A DNA stretch of 64,000 nt from an uncultured Collinsella sp. GTDB taxonomy: Bacteria > Actinomycetota > Coriobacteriia > Coriobacteriales > Coriobacteriaceae. The stretch lies in the NCBI GenBank assembly GCA_902470365.1, contig CABRFZ010000009.1, positions 4,021 through 68,020 of the forward strand. The letters run 5' to 3'. Positions 32,920-41,438 of this stretch are shown here, in pieces (within the stretch, counting starts at the first letter, position 1; each line of letters begins with the position of its first letter). The translations under genes were made by a program, and so were the position numbers. Under the pieces are notes generated by a model. The model ran no database searches, was not told where the DNA came from, and worked only from the letters and a program-made list of their open reading frames with translations.

Positions 32920-34355
32920 TACATGCCCTCGTCGGCAGACATACTGCCCGAATCCGCACCGTAGCCGCCGTCAGCCGTTGCGTCCGCTCCGGTGTCCATG
33001 ACGAGGGTGTCGCCATCGCGCAGCTTGGTAACCGGAACATTGGGGTTGATCTCGTTGCCCTGGTCGTCGCGCTTAACCTGTGTCTTGCCGACTACGGCTT
33101 CGTTGTCGTTTTGCGTCACGACGGTCACCTTCACGCGATGGGTTTGCTTGCCCTCGTCATCGGTTGCGACGTTGACGTAATAGTGTTCGCCGTCTTCGGT
33201 CATGAGCGCCATCGTCGGCACCATCACCACGTCGTCGAGCTGCTCGGTCACCACCGAGACCTCGGCCGTCATGCCCGGCTTCAGGCGCGCGTCGGGCGCC
33301 TCGATGAGAATGTCGACGTTAAAGGTCACGCTGCCGCCGCCACCGTTGGCGGCGTCGGAGTTTGCCACCGACGCGATAGCCGTGACGGTGCCCTGGCTCA
33401 CGATATCGGGAAACGCGGGATACGTGACGTTGGCGCTCTGCCCAACGGCGATCTTGGCGATGTCCTTTTCGCCCACCTGCACGGTCACCTTCATCTTAGA
33501 TAGGTCGGCGATCTGCATGCACTGCTTGCCGCCGCTCGTATCGCTTTCGCCCATGATCATGCCGCCTGTAACCGTGGCGCCCGCTTTGGCATTGAGCTCC
33601 ACGATGCTACCCGAGCTCGGGGCCGTGACCGTGCGACTGGAGGCCTTGGCGTTCGCCTGGTCGAGGTTTGCCTGGGCTGATGCGAGGCTGCGCTGCCCGG
33701 CCGATACGGCGTTCGTGTCCACTGATGCGGCGGAGACGCCAGCCGCTGCGGAAGCTCCCTCGACGTCCGTCGTTGGGGTGGCCTGCGCAGCAGCTGCGGC
33801 TTTCTGCGCGTTGGCGAGGTCTTCTTGAGCGGCAGCAACTGCACGCTGCGCCTCGGCAACGTTGCGATCGAGCTCGTCGTTTTTAATGGTCATAAGCACG
33901 TCGCCCTCGTTGACGGATTGGCCTGCCTGCACGTTGATAGAATCGACCGTGCCGTCGACAGAGGGGGAGACCACTGAGGACGAAATGGGTTTGAGCTGGC
34001 CTTTCGCCTCGACCGTTGTGGTAAACGTGCCCTCGGTCACCATGTCGGTCACAGGACCGCTAGCGCCCTGTGGCTGCACATTGATAACAAGGGTTGCAAC
34101 AATGGCAATGAGCGCGACGGCACCCACGACGCCGGCGGCAATACCGCGACGAATCAGCTTTTTGCGTCGGCGTTCGGCACGCTTTGCCTTGAGCTTGGCA
34201 TATGCTTCTTCATCGGAAATCTCGGCCGTATCGTTCGCGCGTCCGCTCTGCTTGTCGGCATGTACGTTTGTAATCAGAGGAAACGTTTCGGTGGCACCTT
34301 CGGGCGTGCGCTCGGTATCATCTGGGCCCGGGGTGATCGTGGGGACATTCGGCAT
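32919..34355 (-). CDS. Membrane-fusion protein of the MacAB-type exporter (HlyD/RND periplasmic adaptor)
   Basis: A 478-residue adaptor. A charged cytoplasmic N-terminus (~70 residues) precedes one membrane helix (about 80-100: GIAAGVVGAVALIAIVATLV), then a lipoyl-like half motif, a coiled-coil hairpin rich in Ala/Gln (NVAEAQRAVAAAQEDLANAQ), the second lipoyl half (VTAPSSGSIVELNAKAG) and beta-barrel domains. A Gly/Asp/Ser-rich tail ends it. ATG 34355 has AAAGGAG upstream; the earlier in-frame start lies before this site. A TATAAT box at 34391-34386 lies within a hairpin 31 bases upstream. Confidence 0.88.
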   Translation of the reverse strand: MPNVPTITPGPDDTERTPEGATETFPLITNVHADKQSGRANDTAEISDEEAYAKLKAKRAERRRKKLIRRGIAAGVVGAVALIAIVATLVINVQPQGASGPVTDMVTEGTFTTTVEAKGQLKPISSSVVSPSVDGTVDSINVQAGQSVNEGDVLMTIKNDELDRNVAEAQRAVAAAQEDLANAQKAAAAAQATPTTDVEGASAAAGVSAASVDTNAVSAGQRSLASAQANLDQANAKASSRTVTAPSSGSIVELNAKAGATVTGGMIMGESDTSGGKQCMQIADLSKMKVTVQVGEKDIAKIAVGQSANVTYPAFPDIVSQGTVTAIASVANSDAANGGGGSVTFNVDILIEAPDARLKPGMTAEVSVVTEQLDDVVMVPTMALMTEDGEHYYVNVATDDEGKQTHRVKVTVVTQNDNEAVVGKTQVKRDDQGNEINPNVPVTKLRDGDTLVMDTGADATADGGYGADSGSMSADEGM

Positions 34356-34385
34356 AGCGTCTCCTTTATAGAAAGAATCTCGATA

Positions 34386-34418
34386 ATTATATGCGCCCAC
34401 CGGTTGGGGCGGGCGCAT
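34386..34418 (-). promoter_or_regulatory. Candidate -10 box embedded in a palindrome upstream of the exporter operon
   Basis: TATGCGCCC and GGGCGCATA pair around a 12-base loop (34389-34418), and on the minus strand the lower arm runs into TATAAT (34391-34386). No good -35 is seen at 16-18 bases. This could be an operator over the exporter promoter, or the L,D-transpeptidase terminator. Confidence 0.35.
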
Positions 34419-34487
34419 AGGACGGTTTCTTTCGGAACTGTTAGATTGGTCGCAGCGGTTCCACGTTGTAGGAATGCGCGCGTTGCA

Positions 34488-36221
34488 CTACGAGTGGACA
34501 ACCACGCACAGGCCGACTTTGATGCAATCGTGCAGTGCCTTGGCGTCGGCCAGGCGCAGGTTGATGCAACCGTGGCTGCCGCACCACTTGTACGACTCGG
34601 CGTTATCGAAGCTCTTGTCGTTTTGCCAGGTGGCGTCGTGGAAGCCGATCATGTTGCCCTCAAACGGCATCCAGTAGCTCACCGGGCTCTCATATTTGGG
34701 TTTACCGGTCTCGGGGTCCTTGGTTCCGATCAGGGTGCTGCCGCCGTCGTTGCTGTTGATTTGCCACACACCCTCGGGGGTGGCGTCTTCGCCCGGTTTG
34801 CCGGAAATAAAGTTGGCCTCCCACACGATATTGCCGCTCTCGTCATAGTAGCGCGCGTGCTGCTCGGACAGGTCGACGTCGATATACGCCTTCCAGTCGG
34901 GCTCTCCCTTTGCGGTAAAGGTGTCGGCCTTCTGGGAGTACTTGATCTCGATCTCGCCGGTCTGCTTGTTGTTAATGGCGTCCTCGACCTGCTTGGCGAG
35001 CGAGCTGCTGTCGATGGACCAACCAAAGTCGCCACCTTCGACGGCGCACTGCTTGCCATCGGCGCGCGTCCACCAGCGAGTGGAGCCCACGGTATTAAAG
35101 CCGTTGGCGAGCTCGGCTGCCCAACTACTGATCTGCGACGTATCGAGTGTGGGGTTGGCCGGATCGGCAAAGCTGATCCACTGCAACACAGAGCTGCCAT
35201 CAACCTTGCCAGCGTCCTCGCCGTTGAGCTTGAGGGTCACGTTGACGCCCAGGAAGTTGTTGGCGGCATCACATGCGGCCTGAATCTGATCATCGGTCAG
35301 CGTTCCATTGAGCGGCTCATAGGCATCGTTGCCGAGCTTGGAAAGATCTACGGACTCGGCCAGCGAGGCAAGCTCGAGCTCGGCATACTTGATGACATGC
35401 TCGCGGTTGAGTTTTTCGTTGGAGCGTGCCTTCTCGACGGTAAACTTGCCTGCCTGCTCGTCATAGGAGCTATTGGCCTCGAACGTGCCCGAACGGCCCT
35501 CGTTAAACTCGTCGATGGCGGCGCCCAGGTCCTTCTCAAACTTCTTTTGGTCAAAGGTGTCGGAGAGCATGGACAGGTCGACGTCTTGATCAAGATCGAC
35601 TTCGTTGGAGGTAGCGGTTGTTTTGGTCTTGCCGCCTAAGGATTCCACAAGGCGGACCGGCCAAATAAAGGCTTCGTTGTGGTTGATGATTTCTTTTGCA
35701 GCAGCTTCACCGTCGACGATGGGTTCATCGGACTCGGGCTGATAGGTCCAGCTAAAGTCATCGCCTGTCACGGCGAGCTTATAGTGCTTCCATGCCGAGT
35801 TGACCTTGGTGGCGGCAGACGAAGCGTTGGAGAACGAGACGTCGACGCCGGCGATGGTGGTGTTGGGGTAGGCTACCTGCGAAAATGCTACGACGCCTAC
35901 GATATAGACAATGACGATTAGACCCAGGACGACAAAGAGCGTCGTCTTTTTGCCCGACTTTTTGTTCTCGGCGGGTTTGCGCGCGGGGCCACGATCGCCT
36001 CGAGCGTGCGTGGGGGGCTGCTTGGGCGCATTGCCGTTTGCCTGGCGCTGCTGACGTTGTTGACGCTGCTGTCGCTGTTGGTTCGGGCGTTGGGAAGCGT
36101 TTGCCGCACCACGCTGCTGACCGTGGCTCGGCGCGATAGGACGCGGCGACTGAACGCCGCCGGTGTGCCTGCTCGGCTGCTGCGGATCGGGAATCAGTTG
36201 AGTTCGATCGTTTTGCGACAT
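34488..36221 (-). CDS. L,D-transpeptidase (YkuD) with peptidoglycan-binding-like domains
   Basis: A 577-residue cell-wall cross-linking enzyme. Residues 1-~85 are a cytoplasmic Gln/Arg/Pro-rich tail with repeated QQR units. One membrane helix follows (about 90-112: TTLFVVLGLIVIVYIVGVVA). The extracellular part contains two PG-binding-4-like domains and a C-terminal YkuD domain from about 460 with the catalytic SHGCINL cysteine. It makes 3-3 cross-links or anchors proteins in peptidoglycan. ATG 36221 is chosen: the ATG at 36230 is only 1 base after AAGGA. It is single, running away from sdaA's terminator. Confidence 0.9.
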   Translation of the reverse strand: MSQNDRTQLIPDPQQPSRHTGGVQSPRPIAPSHGQQRGAANASQRPNQQRQQRQQRQQRQANGNAPKQPPTHARGDRGPARKPAENKKSGKKTTLFVVLGLIVIVYIVGVVAFSQVAYPNTTIAGVDVSFSNASSAATKVNSAWKHYKLAVTGDDFSWTYQPESDEPIVDGEAAAKEIINHNEAFIWPVRLVESLGGKTKTTATSNEVDLDQDVDLSMLSDTFDQKKFEKDLGAAIDEFNEGRSGTFEANSSYDEQAGKFTVEKARSNEKLNREHVIKYAELELASLAESVDLSKLGNDAYEPLNGTLTDDQIQAACDAANNFLGVNVTLKLNGEDAGKVDGSSVLQWISFADPANPTLDTSQISSWAAELANGFNTVGSTRWWTRADGKQCAVEGGDFGWSIDSSSLAKQVEDAINNKQTGEIEIKYSQKADTFTAKGEPDWKAYIDVDLSEQHARYYDESGNIVWEANFISGKPGEDATPEGVWQINSNDGGSTLIGTKDPETGKPKYESPVSYWMPFEGNMIGFHDATWQNDKSFDNAESYKWCGSHGCINLRLADAKALHDCIKVGLCVVVHS

Positions 36222-36324
36222 CGTATGCATATCCTTCGATTTTCGCCTTGCGGTTCATCGTGTTTTTACTGGGCTTGCATTATAGCGATTGCCCTGCTGT
36301 TTGTGGTACGGAAACGGTGGCATT

Positions 36325-36354
36325 CAAAAGAGGTGGGACATTTGTCCCACCTTT
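36325..36354 (-). terminator. Terminator of the serine dehydratase gene
   Basis: On the minus strand, AGGTGGGACA pairs with TGTCCCACCT (36353-36344 with 36341-36332) and is followed by CTTTTG. It lies 17 bases past the sdaA stop. Confidence 0.75.
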
Positions 36355-36370
36355 GAGTTGTTCTTTGCCG

Positions 36371-37978
36371 CTATCCGCACACCCCGCATTTTGCACAGGC
36401 CGAAAGTGCGGCCGGAGCCTGCGCGATGCCGCCCTTTGCCGTCTCGCGCAGCGTGGCCGGCAACGCGTGACCCACCGAAAGCATGACATGTGCCATCTGG
36501 TCAAACGGCACTAAGCTCTTAATGCCTGCGAGGGCGAGTTGTGCCGAGCTAAAGGCCGCTGCCACGCCGATGGCGTTGCGGTTTTGGCAGGGCACCTCCA
36601 CGAGGCCACCGACGGGGTCACAAACGAGGCCCAGCAGGTTACTCAGCGCGATGGAACTGGCGTCGAGCGCCTGCTCGGGCGTGCCGCCGAGCATCTGCAC
36701 CAGCGCGGCGGCTGCCATGGCAGCGGCGCTTCCCACCTCGGCTTGGCAGCCGCCCTCGGCGCCGGCAACGCAGGCGCTTGTGGTGAGGTTGAGGCCGATT
36801 GCGGCTGCGCAGTAGAGCGCGTCCATGACCTGCTCGTCGTCGAGCTGCAGGTGATCGGCGAGCGCCAGTACGCAGCCGGGTACAACACCCGCGGAGCCTG
36901 CCGTCGGAGCTGCGACGATCACGCCCATGGTGGCGGAGCGCTCGAGCACGGCCATCGCGCGGGCCACGGCGTCGGTCTGGACGGGGCCCATCAGGCTTAC
37001 ACTCAAATCGTTGCGGCCGGTGGCTTCGACGAGCTTGGCCTCGCCGCCGATAAGACCGCCGAGCGAACGCTGCGGATTGGCGAGGGGGGCCGTGGTCTCC
37101 TCGCGCATGACGTCGAGCACGCGGCGCATGGCGGCGACGGCGTGGGCCTCGCCGGTCAGACGCGCCTCACGAACGGCCATGACGGCGCCGATGCTGAGCC
37201 CCATTTCCTCGCACGCATCGAGCAGCTGCTCGCCGTCGTCGAAGATTTCCTTGGCCGAGACGCCGGGAGAGAGCGACGAGGCAGAACCGGGGAGCTCGAT
37301 AAAGGTCGCGTAATCGACATTGTCGAGTTTGCGCAGCATGGGGACGACGGTGTCGTCGGGCGCGCCGTCGGTCTCAAAGACGGAGTAGGCCTGGCCGCCC
37401 ACTTCGGTGCGGTAGGTGCGGCAGAAGGCGATGTTTACGTGGGCGTAGGCGAGCAGGTTGGTGAGCGCGGCGAGCACGCCGGGGACGTCCTTGTGCGCCA
37501 CGAAGAGCGTGGAATACATGCCCGAGATGTCGACGCCGACGCCGTTAATGCGGCTGATGCGCATCTTGCCGCCGCCCAGGCTCTCGCCGCGGACCTGTGC
37601 CGTGGCGCCCGTGTCGTCGACCATTTCGATGTCGACGGTGTTGGGGTGGATGGAGGCGTCGTCGCCCTTGATGTCAAAGTGATATTCGAGGCCCTGCTCG
37701 CGCGCGAGGTCGAAGGCCTGCTTGATGTTCTCGTCATCGGTGTCGAGGCCCAGTATGCCCGCGACGAGCGCACGGTCGGTGCCGTGGCCGCGGTAGGTGT
37801 GGGCGAAGGAGTTCCACAGGCCAAAGGTGACCTTGGTGATGCGACCTTCCAGCAGGCTGGCGGCAACCTGTGCGCAGCGCAGGGCGCCGGCGGTGTGCGA
37901 CGAGCTGGGGCCGACCATGACGGGGCCCAAGATCTCGAATGCCGAGGTCGTAGCTAGTGTTTGCGGCTTGCCTGCCAT
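36371..37978 (-). CDS. sdaA: L-serine dehydratase, iron-sulfur dependent, single-chain
   Basis: A 535-residue [4Fe-4S] enzyme deaminating L-serine to pyruvate. The N-terminal beta-domain shows GPVMVGPSSSHTAGALR, followed by an ACT domain (PGVLAALTNLLAYAHVNIAF, about 180). The C-terminal alpha-domain holds VREARLTGEA, GVIVAAPTAGSAGVVPG, AGAEGGCQAEVG and CDPVGGLVEVPCQNRNA, whose cysteines bind the cluster. In many Firmicutes these are two genes; here they are fused. ATG 37978 follows AAAGGAGCACCC. The 5' region carries a long palindromic repeat (38004-38124). Confidence 0.93.
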   Translation of the reverse strand: MAGKPQTLATTSAFEILGPVMVGPSSSHTAGALRCAQVAASLLEGRITKVTFGLWNSFAHTYRGHGTDRALVAGILGLDTDDENIKQAFDLAREQGLEYHFDIKGDDASIHPNTVDIEMVDDTGATAQVRGESLGGGKMRISRINGVGVDISGMYSTLFVAHKDVPGVLAALTNLLAYAHVNIAFCRTYRTEVGGQAYSVFETDGAPDDTVVPMLRKLDNVDYATFIELPGSASSLSPGVSAKEIFDDGEQLLDACEEMGLSIGAVMAVREARLTGEAHAVAAMRRVLDVMREETTAPLANPQRSLGGLIGGEAKLVEATGRNDLSVSLMGPVQTDAVARAMAVLERSATMGVIVAAPTAGSAGVVPGCVLALADHLQLDDEQVMDALYCAAAIGLNLTTSACVAGAEGGCQAEVGSAAAMAAAALVQMLGGTPEQALDASSIALSNLLGLVCDPVGGLVEVPCQNRNAIGVAAAFSSAQLALAGIKSLVPFDQMAHVMLSVGHALPATLRETAKGGIAQAPAALSACAKCGVCG

Positions 37979-38003
37979 GGGTGCTCCTTTAATCTGTCCC
38001 GCC

Positions 38004-38124
38004 GTTCCGAGGGCTTTGGTATTTGGTCGCCTGCTCGGACAGTCCTGCTCGCACGGAGGCCACATTAAGTGGCCTCCGGCTCGTGCGGAACTCGCGATCG
38101 ACCAAATACTAAAGCCCTCGGAAC
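38004..38124. repeat. Nested palindromic element, family 2, copy 1 (upstream of sdaA)
   Basis: Outer arms of 26 bases (38004-38029 and 38099-38124) pair with one G-U/mismatch. Inside is a conserved core: ACAGTCCTGCTCGCACG, then a 9-bp stem GGAGGCCAC/GTGGCCTCC with loop ATTAA, then CGGCTCGTGCGGAACT. The same core occurs at 44490-44555 with compensating stem changes. No gene fits inside it. Confidence 0.9.
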
Positions 38125-38215
38125 TTAGGATACATGGTTGGAGTCGCTCTGCTGCAAAATTTATCGGCCTGTGATTTATTCCATGTCCCAGGTAGGCTCA
38201 TCTTCACCACCTTTA

Positions 38216-38254
38216 AATAAAAAAGAAGTACCGGTTGGGGCCGGTACTTCTTTT
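38216..38254 (-). terminator. Terminator of metK
   Basis: On the minus strand AAAAGAAGTACCGG (38254-38241) pairs with CCGGTACTTCTTTT (38234-38221) and runs into a T-run (38224-38216). A 14-bp perfect stem with a 6-base loop, 37 bases past the metK stop. Confidence 0.88.
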
Positions 38255-38291
38255 GGTGCGTTGTTATTTGGCTGTAGCTTTTCGAGTTAGC

Positions 38292-39572
<1,281 letters not shown>

Positions 39573-39676
39573 GATAGTCCTTTCAAAAACGTGTCCCGGC
39601 GACCGTTACCATTCCGCCGGGCTCTCTATGCAAGGGCATATCATAGCGCGTAAATCAAACATTCACACCCTTTCCG

Positions 39677-39792
39677 CACCCACTCATTGGGGACAGACTT
39701 CACCCACTCATTGGGGACAGACTTAAATGACTAGCCTTAAACTAAGAACGTCTCCAACGACTGGTCATTTAAGTCTGTCCCCAATGAGTAGG
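39677..39792. repeat. Family 3 repeat: tandem 24-bp direct repeat plus inverted copy
   Basis: A 24-base unit beginning CACCCACTCATTGGGGACAG is repeated exactly back to back (39677-39700, 39701-39724). It is followed by a spacer and an inverted copy, AAGTCTGTCCCCAATGAGTA (39771-39790). The second unit and the inverted copy, with flanking AAATGAC/GTCATTT, form a roughly 29-bp stem. It lies between the divergent starts of metK and gltX. Confidence 0.9.
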
Positions 39793-39802
39793 TCGGTGCC
39801 CT

Positions 39803-39833
39803 TTGTGCGGAGGTTGCTCTGATGCTTTATACT
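39803..39833 (+). promoter_or_regulatory. Candidate gltX promoter
   Basis: TTGTGC (39803-39808) and TATACT (39828-39833) with a 19-base spacer, 41 bases before the gltX start. The spacing is long, so confidence is moderate. Confidence 0.4.
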
Positions 39834-39873
39834 GATGCGGTTAGACATCCATCCTGCAATCGAGGAGATTTCC

Positions 39874-41349
39874 ATGGCATCAGACGTTCGCGTCCGCTTT
39901 GCACCCTCACCGACGGGCAAGCTGCACATTGGCGGCGCCCGCACCGCTATCTATAACTGGGCTTTCGCCCGTGCTAACGGCGGCACGTTCATCCTGCGCA
40001 TCGACGACACCGACCCCACCCGCTCCACCGACGAGAACACGCAGATCATCCTGCGCGCCATGCGTTGGCTGGGCCTGGACTGGGACGAGGGTCCCGAGGT
40101 GGGCGGCGATTTTGGCCCCTACGCCCAGACCGAGCGCTTGGACCTGTACAAGCAGGCCGCCCAGAAGCTTTGGGACGAGGGCAAGGCCTATCCCTGCTTC
40201 TGCACCAAGGAGCAGCTCGACGCCGACCGCAAGGCCGCGCAGGAGCGCAAGGACCCCTTCCAGGGCTATCAGCGCCGTTGCCGCGATCTTGATCCCGAGG
40301 AGGCCCGCCGTCGCATCGAGGCCGGCGAGTCCTACGTCCTGCGCATCAAGGTGCCCGAGGACCGCGGCGACGTCGTCATCCACGACGCCGTCCACGGCGA
40401 GGTGACCTTCGACGCCAAGGAGCTCGACGACTTTGTCATCTTCCGCTCCGATGGCACGCCCACGTACAACTTCGCGACCGTCGTCGACGACGCCATGATG
40501 AAGATCACCCATGTCATCCGTGGCGACGACCATCTGTCCAACACCCCGCGTCAGGTCATGGTCTACGAGGCCCTCGGCGCTCCCGTGCCCACGTTCGCCC
40601 ATATCTCCATGATCTTGGGTGCCGACGGCAAAAAACTCTCCAAGCGCCACGGCGCCACCTCGGTGGAGGAGTACCGCGACGCGGGATACCTGTCCGATGC
40701 CTTCGTCAACTACCTGGCGCTGCTCGGCTGGTCGCTCGACGGCGAGACCACGATCATCCCGCGCGACGTCCTGGCCAGCAAGTTCTCGCTCGATCGCATC
40801 TCCAAGAACCCCGCGACTTTCGACCCCAAGAAGCTCGACTGGGTCAATGCCGAGTACATCAACGGCATGTCCGACGCCCAGTTTGCCGACGAGATTATGG
40901 TCCCCGTGCTGCACGAGGCGGGCCTCATCGAGGGCAACGTCGAGTACGGCGAGGACTGGATCGACGCGCTTGCCGCTATCGTCAAGCCGCGCACTAAGAT
41001 GCCGGCCGACGCCGTGACCGTCGCCGCCCCCATCTTTGCCACGGCCGAGACGCTCGAGTATGACGAGAAGTCCGTCAACAAGGGCCTGGCCAAGGAGGGC
41101 ATGGGTGCCATTCTGGATGCCGCCAAGGCCGCGCTCGAGGGCGTGGACGAGTGGACGGCTGCCAACATCGACGCTGCGCTTGAGCCGTTGCCCGAGCAGA
41201 TGGACCTCAAGAAGCGCGTGGTGTTCCAGGCCGTGCGCGTCGCCGTCTGCGGCAACATGGTGAGCCCTCCGCTGGGCGAGACCATGGCGCTCGTCGGCCG
41301 CGACGACTGCCTGGCGCGCATCGATCGCGCCCGCACGATGGCGCTTTAA
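39874..41349 (+). CDS. gltX: Glutamyl-tRNA synthetase
   Basis: A 491-residue class I synthetase charging tRNA-Glu (the window also carries two tRNA-Glu genes). It shows RFAPSPTGKLHIGGARTA with the HIGH motif, a short CFC element (CFCTKEQL), and the KMSKS variant KKLSKRHGA at about 262. The C-terminal anticodon-binding helices follow. ATG 39874 has GAGGAG 7 bases before it; an earlier in-frame ATG at 39835 precedes the ribosome site. A terminator follows. Confidence 0.95.
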   Translation: MASDVRVRFAPSPTGKLHIGGARTAIYNWAFARANGGTFILRIDDTDPTRSTDENTQIILRAMRWLGLDWDEGPEVGGDFGPYAQTERLDLYKQAAQKLWDEGKAYPCFCTKEQLDADRKAAQERKDPFQGYQRRCRDLDPEEARRRIEAGESYVLRIKVPEDRGDVVIHDAVHGEVTFDAKELDDFVIFRSDGTPTYNFATVVDDAMMKITHVIRGDDHLSNTPRQVMVYEALGAPVPTFAHISMILGADGKKLSKRHGATSVEEYRDAGYLSDAFVNYLALLGWSLDGETTIIPRDVLASKFSLDRISKNPATFDPKKLDWVNAEYINGMSDAQFADEIMVPVLHEAGLIEGNVEYGEDWIDALAAIVKPRTKMPADAVTVAAPIFATAETLEYDEKSVNKGLAKEGMGAILDAAKAALEGVDEWTAANIDAALEPLPEQMDLKKRVVFQAVRVAVCGNMVSPPLGETMALVGRDDCLARIDRARTMAL

Positions 41350-41372
41350 TCGCTGCGCAAACGTTTGTATCC

Positions 41373-41406
41373 GAGCCCCGTTCACCCTGAGCGGGGCTCT
41401 TGTTTC
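41373..41406 (+). terminator. Terminator after gltX
   Basis: GAGCCCCG (41373-41380) pairs with CGGGGCTC (41392-41399), followed by TTGTTT. It lies 24 bases after the gltX stop. Confidence 0.7.
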
Positions 41407-41438
41407 TGTAGACGAATGGGATGGGAGGTGCTGGGGCC

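Noticed and set aside
36539..37957. 472-codon plus-strand frame opposite serine dehydratase
   Set aside because: Shadow of sdaA in GC-rich DNA; the translation is Gly/Ala/Val/His-rich with no domain.
39573..39640. SAM riboswitch upstream of metK
   Set aside because: Only a simple CCCGGCG/CGCCGGG hairpin is seen; none of the SAM-I, II or III core sequences is recognisable.
39677..39792. CRISPR array
   Set aside because: Direct repeats are adjacent without spacers, there are only two units, and no cas gene is present.
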